A stretch of 26,551 nt of DNA from UBA11869 sp964544965 (GCA_964544965.1 CAZJED010000018.1:1-26551); one strand, 5' to 3'. Positions 1 through 8,309 are shown, counted from the stretch's first letter. A program made the numbers and translations. Notes: generated by a model not told the origin, from the letters alone.

Positions 1-31
1 GCAGAACTATATTTATATATAAAATAATCAT
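1..31 (-). CDS. Start of a next antiporter-operon membrane subunit (partial, runs off the window)
   Basis: An ATG at 31-29 overlaps the TGA of mnhG (30-28) in a four-base ATGA arrangement. Ten codons remain before the edge, reading MIILYINIVL, which is hydrophobic and looks like the start of a first membrane helix. The overlap is the same tight coupling used between the other mnh genes, so I infer the next subunit of the antiporter operon. In related clusters this position holds a small DUF4040/MbhD- or MnhB-like protein. The identity cannot be settled from ten residues. Confidence 0.4.
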   Translation of the reverse strand, partial: MIILYINIVL

Positions 32-339
32 AAAGAATCATTACCTGTAACTGGTCTTAAATTACCATGTAATGCTGATTTTGCTAATGCGTGGGCTGCT
101 GTCGGCGTAGTAATTAATATAAATATTAATATTAAAAACAATTTAAGGCTGATCATGCTTAACCCATGATGCATGATTAAACCAGATAATATTAGCATTG
201 CACCTAAAGTATCGATAACGCTCGCGGCATGCAATCTTGTAAAAAAATCTGGCATACGATACACGCCTAGTAACCCAACTATAATAGATAATGATCCGAC
301 CATTATAAATATACTGCTGATATAATTTAGGATTTCCAT
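28..339 (-). CDS. mnhG: Monovalent cation/H+ antiporter subunit G (Mrp/Mnh complex)
   Basis: Small inner-membrane subunit of the multi-subunit Mrp/Mnh Na+(K+)/H+ antiporter, which exports cations in exchange for protons. The 103-residue protein has three predicted helices (about 5-25, 40-60, 63-85). The family hallmark stretch is visible: GLLGVYRMPDFFTRLHAAS near residues 22-41, followed by DTLGAMLILSG, and a TTPTAAHALAKSA segment near the end. Its ATG shares one base with the mnhF stop (TGATG, 341-337), which points to translational coupling. Length and motifs match MnhG/MrpG. Subunit function is known from the family; the transported ion cannot be read from this sequence. Confidence 0.93.
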   Translation of the reverse strand: MEILNYISSIFIMVGSLSIIVGLLGVYRMPDFFTRLHAASVIDTLGAMLILSGLIMHHGLSMISLKLFLILIFILITTPTAAHALAKSALHGNLRPVTGNDSL

Positions 340-626
340 CAGATATCTGCCTCTTCTTTTTTTGTCGAACTTTTGCTGATATCGCCATACTCAAAAAACT
401 TTAATATCGCGACTGTAGAAATGAAGTTAATTAATGCATATACCAAAGCAATATCTAGAAAATCAGGGCGATCACTCAGGAAACCAAAAAGCGCTATAAA
501 TAAAACGGTAACTGTTCCAAAGATATTAACGGCAAGAATTTTGTCATACACAGTTCTGCCAATAATTGCTGAAAATAATGCCATCATCATTGCGAATAAT
601 ATAATAAAAGTGGGAACTTCAAACAT
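339..626 (-). CDS. mnhF: Monovalent cation/H+ antiporter subunit F (Mrp/Mnh complex)
   Basis: 95-residue membrane subunit of the Mrp/Mnh antiporter. Three hydrophobic segments are visible (about 5-23, 31-50, 58-77). The family pattern is present: GRTVYDKILAVNIFGT at about 23-38 and DIALVYALINFISTVA at about 58-73, which is the usual MnhF/MrpF signature. The C-terminus is a short charged tail (KSSTKKEEAD). The ATG at 626 lies 8 nt inside mnhE, and the stop overlaps the mnhG start by one base, so E, F and G are almost certainly one translationally coupled transcript. Confidence 0.93.
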   Translation of the reverse strand: MFEVPTFIILFAMMMALFSAIIGRTVYDKILAVNIFGTVTVLFIALFGFLSDRPDFLDIALVYALINFISTVAILKFFEYGDISKSSTKKEEADI

Positions 627-1122
627 ATGGATTGGCCTCTGCGTTAGTTATTTTTTTATCCATAGTGCCTGTTTTTAGTCCATCAACTCCTATTTCAGAC
701 AAACTATGTACTTCGATTTCAGAACCATCTAAATCAATAGAAATTGTACCTGGTGTTAAAGTAATAGAATTTGCATAAATAACTTTTGCTAAATTACTAG
801 TCTGTGTTGATTTTACTGTTACTAATTGAGGATTAATGGGTAATTTAGGATTAAGTATGCGGATACAAACATCAATGTTTGATTTTAAAATCTGAATCAT
901 TAACCAAAATCCATAAGGTATAAATTTTATAAAATATAGTTGTAATATCGGTTGATCAAATATAATAAGATTCATGCGCGAACTAATAATGGTAACTATT
1001 AACACAGATAACAGTCCAAGGGATAATTGTAATAGCGTATAATGCCCAGATAGCATAACCCACAAAACTAGTAGGCTTATTATTAGGCTTATTTTATGGA
1101 AAAATATATCGTACTTTGACAT
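619..1122 (-). CDS. mnhE: Monovalent cation/H+ antiporter subunit E (Mrp/Mnh complex)
   Basis: First visible gene of the antiporter operon, encoding the 167-residue MnhE/MrpE subunit. Two N-terminal helices (about 12-45) are followed by a third segment near residues 60-78. The soluble domain carries the diagnostic YANSITLTPGTISID stretch (about 116-130) and an EVHSL segment. The start chosen is ATG at 1122, just inside the divergent intergenic region shared with nudJ. Upstream of it GGGGCG is only a weak ribosome-binding site. Gene order E-F-G is that of Mrp operons. Subunits A-D would be expected beyond position 1, as no other antiporter gene lies in this window. Confidence 0.93.
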   Translation of the reverse strand: MSKYDIFFHKISLIISLLVLWVMLSGHYTLLQLSLGLLSVLIVTIISSRMNLIIFDQPILQLYFIKFIPYGFWLMIQILKSNIDVCIRILNPKLPINPQLVTVKSTQTSNLAKVIYANSITLTPGTISIDLDGSEIEVHSLSEIGVDGLKTGTMDKKITNAEANPYV

Positions 1123-1154
1123 TTACACGCCCCAAAAGAATAACTTACTATTGA

Positions 1155-1163
1155 TGCTATATT
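1155..1163 (+). promoter_or_regulatory. Putative extended -10 promoter for nudJ-mnmA
   Basis: TGC followed by TATATT (1158-1163) fits an extended -10 element (TGn plus five of six -10 bases). No good -35 box is seen, which extended -10 promoters tolerate. It lies 36 bp before the nudJ ATG in the 77-bp divergent region between mnhE and nudJ. Prediction by eye only. Confidence 0.4.
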
Positions 1164-1199
1164 ATCCGCATACCCCTTTAGAGAATCAAGGAATTTAAA

Positions 1200-1643
1200 A
1201 TGCAATGGAAACCAAATACAACTGTAGCCGCTATTATAGAAAGAAATGATCAATTCCTCCTTGTCGAAGAAGATATTGAAGGGGAGTTAGTATTTAATCA
1301 ACCTGCTGGACATCTAGAGAAAGGTGAAACATTAATTGAAGCAGTAAAACGAGAAGTTCTGGAAGAAACCACTTATGAATTTACTCCAGAATCCCTTGTT
1401 GGTATTTATCTGTATCCAAATCCAAATAATAAAAATATTACTTATTTAAGATTTTGTTTCTTCGGGACAGCCAAAATAAAAAACAATAAAAGAAAATTAG
1501 ATGATGGAATTGTTCAAACGGTCTGGATGAATAAAGAAGAAATTAAAAAACAGGAAAGAACGAGAAGCCCGATGGTAATGCATTGCATTAATGATTATTT
1601 AAAAGGGAATTGCTACCCATTATCATTGTTAAATTATTTTTAA
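1200..1643 (+). CDS. nudJ: Nudix hydrolase, phosphatase NudJ type
   Basis: 147-residue Nudix hydrolase resembling NudJ of E. coli, which hydrolyses thiamine pyrophosphate precursors and nucleoside di/triphosphates. The Nudix box runs from about residue 37: G-HLEKG-E-TLIEAVK-REVLEETT. It matches the G-x5-E-x7-REUxEExGU rule except that the last glycine is a threonine (EETT instead of EETG). All metal-binding glutamates are kept. NPAGH-like context (FNQPAGHLEKGET) and a C-terminal CYPL are typical of NudJ. The start ATG has AAGGA seven bases upstream (1188-1192). The mnmA ATG follows after one base, the same nudJ-mnmA pairing as in E. coli. Confidence 0.88.
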   Translation: MQWKPNTTVAAIIERNDQFLLVEEDIEGELVFNQPAGHLEKGETLIEAVKREVLEETTYEFTPESLVGIYLYPNPNNKNITYLRFCFFGTAKIKNNKRKLDDGIVQTVWMNKEEIKKQERTRSPMVMHCINDYLKGNCYPLSLLNYF

Positions 1644-1644
1644 A

Positions 1645-2730
1645 ATGAAAAAAAATAAAATTATTATTGGTATATCTGGTGGTGTTGATTCTTCTGTTGC
1701 AGCAATGCTACTGAAAAAAAAAGGTTATGAAGTTGAAGCTCTATTTATGAAGAACTGGAATGATCAAACTGAAGATGGCAAATGTTTATGGGAGGATGAT
1801 GTTGAAGATGCAATGCAGGTATGTGATAAACTTAGTATCCCTCTTAATACTGTTGACCTCTCAAGAGATTATTGGGAAAAGGTATTTAAAAATTTCTTAA
1901 CTGAATATAAAAACGGCCGAACACCAAACCCAGATGTACTATGTAATAAAGAAATAAAGTTTAAAGCATTTTTAGAGTATGCAGAGAATCTTGGTGCAGA
2001 GAAAATTGCAACTGGTCATTATGCTTGCAAAAGTATGAATGGGAATTCTATTCGATTATTAAAATCGATAGATAATAATAAAGACCAAAGCTATTTCTTA
2101 TGTTGTTTAAATCAGAATCAATTAGATAAAACCTTATTTCCAATAGGAAAATTATATAAAAAAGATGTTAGGGAGCTTGCTAAAGAAGCAGGGCTAATTA
2201 CTCACAATAAAAAAGATAGCACCGGTATATGCTTTATTGGTGAACAACCTTTTAGAAATTTCCTTAGTAGCTTTATAAAGTCAGAAAAAGGTTTGATTAA
2301 GACAGTAGATGGTAAACCCATAGGGGAGCATGATGGTGCTTTCTTTTATACGCTCGGCCAACGTCAAGGATTGGGAATTGGAGGAGTAAAGAATGCAACA
2401 GATGCTCCCTGGTATATAGTAAAAAAAAATACTGATGATAATGAATTAATTGTTGCTCAAGATCATGATCACCCCTTTCTGCATAGTAAAAACCTAACTG
2501 TACTTAATATAAATTGGGTTTCAGAAGAAATGCCGCCTTTACCATTGATGTGTAAAGCAAAATGCCGCTACCGACAATCCGATCAAAAATGTACTGTATA
2601 TGCAGGTGAAAATAACGATTTTATTGTTAAATTCGAATTTTCACAAAGAGCAATTACTCCGGGGCAATATATTGTTTTTTATAATAAAAATGAGTGTTTG
2701 GGTGGAGGTATTATCGATTCTACATACTAA
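1645..2730 (+). CDS. mnmA: tRNA-specific 2-thiouridylase MnmA
   Basis: Makes 2-thiouridine at wobble position 34 of tRNA-Lys, -Glu and -Gln, using ATP and a persulfide sulfur relay. The 361-residue protein begins with the ATP-binding PP-loop SGGVDSS (11-17). The two catalytic cysteines are visible: Cys100 in NPDVLCNKEIKF and Cys196 in STGICFIGE. The FYTLGQRQGLGIGG stretch and the C-terminal beta-barrel ending in GQYIVFYNKNECLGGG are typical. Length is close to E. coli MnmA. It starts one base after the nudJ stop and has no Shine-Dalgarno of its own, so translation probably depends on nudJ. Confidence 0.97.
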   Translation: MKKNKIIIGISGGVDSSVAAMLLKKKGYEVEALFMKNWNDQTEDGKCLWEDDVEDAMQVCDKLSIPLNTVDLSRDYWEKVFKNFLTEYKNGRTPNPDVLCNKEIKFKAFLEYAENLGAEKIATGHYACKSMNGNSIRLLKSIDNNKDQSYFLCCLNQNQLDKTLFPIGKLYKKDVRELAKEAGLITHNKKDSTGICFIGEQPFRNFLSSFIKSEKGLIKTVDGKPIGEHDGAFFYTLGQRQGLGIGGVKNATDAPWYIVKKNTDDNELIVAQDHDHPFLHSKNLTVLNINWVSEEMPPLPLMCKAKCRYRQSDQKCTVYAGENNDFIVKFEFSQRAITPGQYIVFYNKNECLGGGIIDSTY

Positions 2731-2771
2731 AAACTAGTAAAATTGACCTAAAATTAGTCACGAATCTGAAT

Positions 2772-2777
2772 TATAAT
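2772..2777 (+). promoter_or_regulatory. Putative -10 box for acnB-fumC
   Basis: A perfect TATAAT lies 74 bp before the acnB start in the 115-bp gap after mnmA. A TTGACC at 2743-2748 resembles a -35 box, but the spacing of 23 bp is too long for a standard sigma-70 promoter, so only the -10 is called. No terminator-like hairpin with a T-run was found for mnmA. Confidence 0.4.
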
Positions 2778-2832
2778 AGGCGCCTTTCGATAAGGGTTGC
2801 CAATAGAAGTGCCCACCATTGTAAAAATTCTT

Positions 2833-2838
2833 AAGGAG
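2833..2838 (+). promoter_or_regulatory. Strong Shine-Dalgarno that fixes the TTG start of acnB
   Basis: AAGGAG ends seven bases before the TTG at 2846. No in-frame ATG occurs until about residue 90 of the protein, so this site and the family's conserved N-terminus together define the non-ATG start. Confidence 0.85.
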
Positions 2839-2845
2839 AAACATT

Positions 2846-5464
2846 TTGCTTGATGAATATCGTCAACATGTCGAGGAACGTGCTAAACAAGGGATAGTTC
2901 CCGAACCACTTAATCCAGAACAAACGGCCGCGCTAATCGAATTATTAAAAGAACCCCCGGTAGATGAGCAGGATTTTATTTTGGATTTAATTATAAATCG
3001 CGTTCCTGCGGGTGTAGATCAGGCAGCTTATATAAAAGCGGGTTTTTTAGCTGCAATCACAACGGGTGAAACCAAGTCGCCTTTAATAGACAAAATTAAA
3101 GCGACAGAATTATTAGGAACGATGCTTGGTGGATACAATATAACTCCTTTAATAGCCTCTTTAGATGATGATGTTTTGGCTGAAACTGCTGCTAATGCAC
3201 TTTCAAATACGTTGCTAATGTTTGATGCTTTTTATGACGTTAAAGATAAAGCCGAATCTGGTAATAAATTTGCAAAAATTATTATGCAATCCTGGGCTAA
3301 TGGAGAATGGTTTACTACTAGGCCAAAATTACAAGAAAAAATTACTGTTACCGTTTTTAAAGTTTCAGGAGAAACTAACACAGATGATTTATCGCCAGCT
3401 CCGGATGCATGGTCACGACCTGATATTCCACTACATGCACAAGCTATGTTAAAAATGCAAAGAGATGGAATTAAGCCAGATGTGCCAGGCGAAATTGGAC
3501 CAATACAACAAATAAAATTACTTAAAGAAAAAGGATATCCACTTGCCTACGTAGGTGATGTTGTTGGCACAGGGTCCTCGCGTAAATCAGCAACAAACTC
3601 TGTACTTTGGCATATGGGTAATAACATTCCTTTTATACCAAACAAAAGAGACGGTGGCTTTTGTTTAGGAGGAAAAATTGCGCCTATTTTCTTTAACACA
3701 ATGGAAGATGCGGGTGCGCTTCCAATTGAATGTGACGTGAGTAAAGTGAACATGGGGGATATAATCGATATCTATCCATACGAAGGTGTAATAAAAAATT
3801 CTGACACGAATGAAAAAATTTGTAATTTTTCACTAAAAACCGACATCATACTTGATGAAGTTCAAGCAGGTGGTCGTATTCCTTTAATTATCGGTCGTGG
3901 CTTAACAGGACGTGCACGTGAAGCATTAGGATTAAAACAAAATGAATTATTTCGTAAACCAGCTCCTGTAAACGATACGGGAAAAGGCTACACACTAGCA
4001 CAAAAAATTGTTGGTAAAGCATGTGATGTTGATGGTATTCGTCCGGGAACATACTGTGAACCTAAAATGACAACCGTTGGTTCACAGGATACTACTGGCC
4101 CAATGACTCGCGATGAATTAAAAGATTTAGCTTGTCTTGGTTTTTCAAGTGATCTGGTGTTGCAATCATTTTGCCATACCGCAGCGTATCCAAAACCTAT
4201 TGATATAACTACACATCATACTTTGCCAGATTTTATTCAAACTCGTGGTGGTGTAGCCCTAAGACCAGGTGATGGGATTATTCACTCATGGTTAAATCGA
4301 ATGCTATTACCAGATACAGTTGGAACAGGTGGTGATTCTCACACTCGATTTCCTATTGGTATTTCATTTCCCGCTGGTTCTGGATTAGTTGCTTTTGCTG
4401 CCGCGACAGGTGTTATGCCGCTTGATATGCCTGAATCAATTTTAATACGTTTTAAAGGTGAAATGCAGCCTGGAATTACTTTGCGAGATCTCGTTAATGC
4501 AATTCCATACGCGGCAATAAAAACGGGTGATCTTACTGTTGAAAAAGAGGGTAAGAAAAATATTTTTTCTGGCCGTATCCTAGAAATTGAAGGCTTGCCT
4601 AATCTTAAGTGTGAACAAGCTTTCGAATTGTCCGATGCTAGTGCAGAACGGTCTGCCGGCGGTTGCACAATTAGACTCGGCAAAGAGCCAATCACGGAAT
4701 ATCTTCAATCAAATATAACGTTGTTGCGTTGGATGATAGATGAAGGATACGGCGATATAAGAACGATAGAAAGACGAGCGCGAGAAATGGAGCAATGGCT
4801 CGAAAAACCAAAATTATTAAATCCTGATTCCAATGCTGAGTACAAAAAAATATTTGAAATTGATCTTGAAGATATAAAAGAGCCTTTATTAGCGTGTCCA
4901 AATGATCCAGATGATGTTAAACCATTGTCTGAAGTCTCAGGAACAAAAATTGATGAAGTATTTATTGGATCATGTATGACAAATATCGGTCATTTTAGGG
5001 CTGCTGGAAAAATGTTACAAAAATCAAGGGATAAAATACCAACAACTTTATGGGTTTCGCCACCTACTAAAATGGATCAACACCAACTAACAGAAGAAGG
5101 GTATTATGATATATACGAAAAGGTCGGAGCGAGAACGGAAATGCCGGGTTGCTCGCTCTGCATGGGGAATCAAGCGCGTGTAAAAGCTAAATCGACGGTT
5201 GTTTCCACTTCAACTCGTAATTTTCCAAATAGGCTCGGTGATGGAGCAAATGTTTTTCTTGCTTCCGCTGAAATTGCTGCTGTTTCTTCAATATTAGGGA
5301 AAATTCCTACAATGGATGAGTATATGCAATTTGCAAGTGGGCTTGATCCTCTCGCAGATGATGTTTATCGGTATCTAAACTTTGATGAGATTGAATCTTT
5401 TCAAAAAAGTGCCATAAAAGCTAAATCAAAAATAGAAGAGATTCCCGTCTCTGTAGTAAACTAA
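2846..5464 (+). CDS. acnB: Bifunctional aconitate hydratase 2 / 2-methylisocitrate dehydratase (AcnB)
   Basis: TCA-cycle enzyme that interconverts citrate and isocitrate; AcnB also acts on 2-methylisocitrate. The 872-residue protein is close to E. coli AcnB throughout. It has an N-terminal HEAT-like helical domain (about 1-155), then the swivel domain (KVTGETNTDDLSP-like text near 170, DVVGTGSSRKSATNS near 240), then the [4Fe-4S] core domain. The cluster ligands are Cys710 (GSCMTN), Cys769 and Cys772 (PGCSLCMGNQ), the same residue numbers as in E. coli. Translation starts at TTG, giving MLDEYRQHVEERA, which aligns with the E. coli N-terminus (MLEEYRKHV). fumC follows after 3 nt, so the two form a TCA operon. 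Confidence 0.97.
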   Translation: MLDEYRQHVEERAKQGIVPEPLNPEQTAALIELLKEPPVDEQDFILDLIINRVPAGVDQAAYIKAGFLAAITTGETKSPLIDKIKATELLGTMLGGYNITPLIASLDDDVLAETAANALSNTLLMFDAFYDVKDKAESGNKFAKIIMQSWANGEWFTTRPKLQEKITVTVFKVSGETNTDDLSPAPDAWSRPDIPLHAQAMLKMQRDGIKPDVPGEIGPIQQIKLLKEKGYPLAYVGDVVGTGSSRKSATNSVLWHMGNNIPFIPNKRDGGFCLGGKIAPIFFNTMEDAGALPIECDVSKVNMGDIIDIYPYEGVIKNSDTNEKICNFSLKTDIILDEVQAGGRIPLIIGRGLTGRAREALGLKQNELFRKPAPVNDTGKGYTLAQKIVGKACDVDGIRPGTYCEPKMTTVGSQDTTGPMTRDELKDLACLGFSSDLVLQSFCHTAAYPKPIDITTHHTLPDFIQTRGGVALRPGDGIIHSWLNRMLLPDTVGTGGDSHTRFPIGISFPAGSGLVAFAAATGVMPLDMPESILIRFKGEMQPGITLRDLVNAIPYAAIKTGDLTVEKEGKKNIFSGRILEIEGLPNLKCEQAFELSDASAERSAGGCTIRLGKEPITEYLQSNITLLRWMIDEGYGDIRTIERRAREMEQWLEKPKLLNPDSNAEYKKIFEIDLEDIKEPLLACPNDPDDVKPLSEVSGTKIDEVFIGSCMTNIGHFRAAGKMLQKSRDKIPTTLWVSPPTKMDQHQLTEEGYYDIYEKVGARTEMPGCSLCMGNQARVKAKSTVVSTSTRNFPNRLGDGANVFLASAEIAAVSSILGKIPTMDEYMQFASGLDPLADDVYRYLNFDEIESFQKSAIKAKSKIEEIPVSVVN

Positions 5465-5467
5465 ATT

Positions 5468-6859
5468 ATGAAAAAAACTCGAATAGAGACTGATAGTTTT
5501 GGACCCCTTGAAGTACCAATTGAGAAATACTGGGGGGCTCAAACTCAGCGCTCATTAGAAAACTTTAAAATTGGCGGAGAAACAATGCCACAACCTCTTG
5601 TACGCGCACTCGGTATCGTAAAATTAGCGGCAGCTAAAACTAATATGAAACTCGGACACCTAGAACAAGAAATTGGTGATGCTATTGTTTTAGCTGCCCA
5701 AGAAGTTACCGAAGGAAAATGGAATGACCACTTTCCCCTGGTTGTTTGGCAGACTGGTTCGGGCACACAAAGCAATATGAATGCTAACGAAGTTATTTCA
5801 AATCGTGCAATTGAAATTCTCGGAGGAGAAATGGGAAGTAAGTCGCCAGTTCATCCCAACGATCACTGTAACCAAAGCCAATCCTCAAACGATACCTTTC
5901 CAACTGCTATGCATATCGCTGCAGCGGAAGAAATATCATTAAAACTTTTACCAGCGATTAAATATCTTCAAGATCACATTCAGAAGAAGGTCGATATGTG
6001 GCAAGACATTATAAAAATTGGTCGAACACATTTACAGGATGCAACTCCTCTTACACTTGGTCAAGAATTCTCCGGTTATGTAAAACAAATATGTTACGGA
6101 GTTGAGCGTATTGAACAGTCTCTCCCACGATTATTATCCTTAGCTCAAGGTGGTACAGCTGTTGGCACAGGGCTTAATGCGAAACCTGAATTTGCTGAAG
6201 CCTTTGCTGAAGAGGTTAAAGGATTTACCGGATTACCTTTTGAAACAGCAGAAAATAAGTTTGAAGCACTTGCCGCTCATGATGGATTTGTTGAAATGTC
6301 GGGTATGCTTAATACGGTAGCAGCAGGACTATTTAAAATAGCTAATGATATCCGCCTACTAGGTTCCGGACCACGTTCGGGACTAGGCGAATTAAGTTTA
6401 CCCGAGAACGAACCAGGCTCTTCAATTATGCCAGGCAAGGTAAATCCAACCCAATGTGAAGCAATGACAATGGTGTGCTCACAGGTTATGGGTAATCATA
6501 CAACAATTACTTTTGCGGGAAGTCAGGGTCATCTGGAGTTAAATGTTTTCAAACCTGTACTCGCTTACAACCTTATTCAATCAATAAAATTACTAACAGA
6601 TGCATGCACTAGCTTTGCAGATAATTGTATATCAGGAATTGAACCTAACCGAGAAAATATAACATCTCTTATGGAACGCTCACTAATGCTTGTAACAGCA
6701 CTTGCGCCAAAAATAGGGTATGACAATGCGACGACTGTCGCCAAGACAGCACATAAAAATGGGACAACACTAAAAGAAGAAGCGATAGCTTTGGGCTTCG
6801 TAACTGAAAAAGAGTTTGATCAGATTGTTCGTCCAGAAGAAATGATTAAACCAAAATAA
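5468..6859 (+). CDS. fumC: Class II fumarate hydratase (fumarase C)
   Basis: Catalyses reversible hydration of fumarate to L-malate without an iron-sulfur cluster. 463 residues. The superfamily signature GSSIMPGKVNP starts at Gly317, putting the catalytic serine at Ser318. His188 lies in GRTHLQDATP. Both carry the same numbers as in E. coli FumC. TGSGTQSNMNANEV and HPNDHCNQSQSSNDTFP, two further substrate-binding stretches, are intact. The ATG comes three bases after the acnB stop and has no evident Shine-Dalgarno, so coupling to acnB is likely. Pairing a fragile 4Fe-4S aconitase with the oxidant-stable fumarase in one operon is the only contextual note. Confidence 0.97.
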   Translation: MKKTRIETDSFGPLEVPIEKYWGAQTQRSLENFKIGGETMPQPLVRALGIVKLAAAKTNMKLGHLEQEIGDAIVLAAQEVTEGKWNDHFPLVVWQTGSGTQSNMNANEVISNRAIEILGGEMGSKSPVHPNDHCNQSQSSNDTFPTAMHIAAAEEISLKLLPAIKYLQDHIQKKVDMWQDIIKIGRTHLQDATPLTLGQEFSGYVKQICYGVERIEQSLPRLLSLAQGGTAVGTGLNAKPEFAEAFAEEVKGFTGLPFETAENKFEALAAHDGFVEMSGMLNTVAAGLFKIANDIRLLGSGPRSGLGELSLPENEPGSSIMPGKVNPTQCEAMTMVCSQVMGNHTTITFAGSQGHLELNVFKPVLAYNLIQSIKLLTDACTSFADNCISGIEPNRENITSLMERSLMLVTALAPKIGYDNATTVAKTAHKNGTTLKEEAIALGFVTEKEFDQIVRPEEMIKPK

Positions 6860-6886
6860 TTATCTCAAATTCTTGAAAAATAATAA

Positions 6887-7843
6887 TTAAAAGTGTTGAA
6901 AGCCGACAGATTCAAGTTTATAAGGCTTTTCATCATCATCGATTAAATTAAGCTTTGAACTTAATTCGTTAATTCTACCAATCTTAGAAACTTTAGATGT
7001 AGTAATCATCTTTTCTAAATCTGTATTAGATATATATGAAGGAATAGTAAAACACAGTTCATAATCATCACCACCGGTTAACGCTAGATCAATGGCAAGA
7101 TCTTTATTTAATTTCTGAAGAGTACTTGAATAAGGAATATCTTGTAATTTTACTTCGGCTCCAACTTTACTACAGCTGAGAATATGGCTAAGATCAATAA
7201 ATAAACCATCAGATATATCAATACAACTTGTAGCAATATCTCTTAGTTCTAATCCTGTTTGAATTCTTGGTTCTGGTTTATTTAGTCTTTGAAGTTCTTG
7301 TTCCGTTGGTTTTAGATTTTCATCAGAACCTTCCAAATATCTTAAAACATATGCAGCAGCGCCTAATTCTCCAGTCACATAGATTAAATCTCCTGGTCTA
7401 GCTCCACTACGACGTAAAAATTTTCCTTTAGGGACAACACCATGTACTTGTATTGTTATTGATAATGGTCCCTTTGTTATATCACCGCCAATAAGTGATA
7501 TGGAATACATTGTAAGCAATTTATTTAGTTGTACTGAAAATTTTTCCAACCAATCGAGGTCGTTCTCAGGAAGTGTTAAAGACAAAGTAATCCAGCGCGG
7601 CTCAGCTCCCATTGCTGCTATATCACTTAGATTAACCAAAAGTGATTTATTAGCGATATCTTTAGGAGAAGTGTCTTTTAGAAAATGAACTCCTTCGACC
7701 AAAGTATCTATTGAAACTACCAATTCTTTATCTTGAGGAATATCAATAACTGCAGCATCATCCCCTATACCCAGTTTGAGCTCCTGCTGATTATCCAGTA
7801 ATTTAGGTTTGAAATAATGTTCTATAATCTCGAATTCATTCAA
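6887..7843 (-). CDS. thiL: Thiamine-monophosphate kinase ThiL
   Basis: Phosphorylates thiamine monophosphate to thiamine pyrophosphate with ATP, the last step of cofactor synthesis. 318 residues of the PurM/AIR-synthase-like fold: GIGDDAAV at 25-32 and DTLVEGVHF near 46-54 (Mg/ATP-binding acidic residues), NLSDIAAMGAEP, GGDITKGPLSIT, and a C-terminal GGDDYELCF. The start must be non-ATG. The frame is closed by the nusB stop codon (7849-7847), and only ATT (7846) and TTG (7843) come before the conserved NEFEIIEHYF, which matches the EF-x-LI-x-x-YF start of E. coli ThiL. TTG is therefore used. It lies 3 nt after nusB with no Shine-Dalgarno. Last gene of the rib-nusB-thiL run. Confidence 0.95.
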   Translation of the reverse strand: MNEFEIIEHYFKPKLLDNQQELKLGIGDDAAVIDIPQDKELVVSIDTLVEGVHFLKDTSPKDIANKSLLVNLSDIAAMGAEPRWITLSLTLPENDLDWLEKFSVQLNKLLTMYSISLIGGDITKGPLSITIQVHGVVPKGKFLRRSGARPGDLIYVTGELGAAAYVLRYLEGSDENLKPTEQELQRLNKPEPRIQTGLELRDIATSCIDISDGLFIDLSHILSCSKVGAEVKLQDIPYSSTLQKLNKDLAIDLALTGGDDYELCFTIPSYISNTDLEKMITTSKVSKIGRINELSSKLNLIDDDEKPYKLESVGFQHF

Positions 7844-7846
7844 AAT

Positions 7847-8305
7847 TTAGCTTGCAAGATCTTTAGTTTGGTTTTGTCGTAACTCTTTTGCAACTTTATC
7901 GAGTATACCGTTTATATATTTATATGAATCCTCGGCGCCAAATGTTTTTGCGAGCTCAACAGACTCATTTATAACAGACTTCCATGGAATATCATTATGA
8001 TATTCTAATTCATAACAACCGATATGCAGTATAGCTCTCTCTATAGTATCAAGCTCTTCTATTGGTCTATCTAATAAATTAATTATTCTTGCATCAAGCT
8101 CTTTATGGTAAGTAATTGTTCCTTTTAATAAAGATCTAAAATAATTAACATCTGTTTTAGCTAGTTTATATTTATCATTTTCAAACTCTGAAATAATTTC
8201 ATCCAAATTCTTATTTGTAATAAGCCATTGATATAAGGCCTGAACAGTATTTTGCCTTGCTTTAATGCGTTGACGTATATTCTTCTTATTAGTTTTTGAA
8301 TGCAT
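7847..8305 (-). CDS. nusB: Transcription antitermination factor NusB
   Basis: NusB binds boxA RNA together with S10 (NusE) and promotes antitermination in rRNA operons. 152 residues, all-helical. Visible family landmarks are the N-terminal RQNTVQALYQW (about 17-27), the central ERAILHIGCYEL (about 89-100), and the C-terminal INESVELAKTFG followed by YKYINGILDKVAKEL. The ATG at 8305 is preceded by an AGGT Shine-Dalgarno and sits 4 nt after ribH. It lies between ribH and thiL, as in E. coli (ribE-nusB-thiL). The stop is in the same reading frame as the following thiL. Confidence 0.96.
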   Translation of the reverse strand: MHSKTNKKNIRQRIKARQNTVQALYQWLITNKNLDEIISEFENDKYKLAKTDVNYFRSLLKGTITYHKELDARIINLLDRPIEELDTIERAILHIGCYELEYHNDIPWKSVINESVELAKTFGAEDSYKYINGILDKVAKELRQNQTKDLAS

Positions 8306-8309
8306 AGAG

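Noticed and set aside
373..678. Plus-strand ORF of 101 codons opposite mnhF/mnhE, and similar antisense ORFs opposite acnB, glyA, mfd and rpsA
   Set aside because: They lie fully inside strongly recognised genes, show no family resemblance and have no ribosome-binding sites; they are shadows.
2743..2777. TTGACC plus TATAAT as a full sigma-70 promoter for acnB
   Set aside because: The 23-bp spacing is outside the normal range; only the -10 is kept as a candidate.
6857..6889. TAATTAT / ATAATTA inverted repeat spanning the convergent fumC and thiL stop codons as a bidirectional terminator
   Set aside because: Only seven A-T pairs with a 19-base loop and no G-C pair; too weak to call a terminator.
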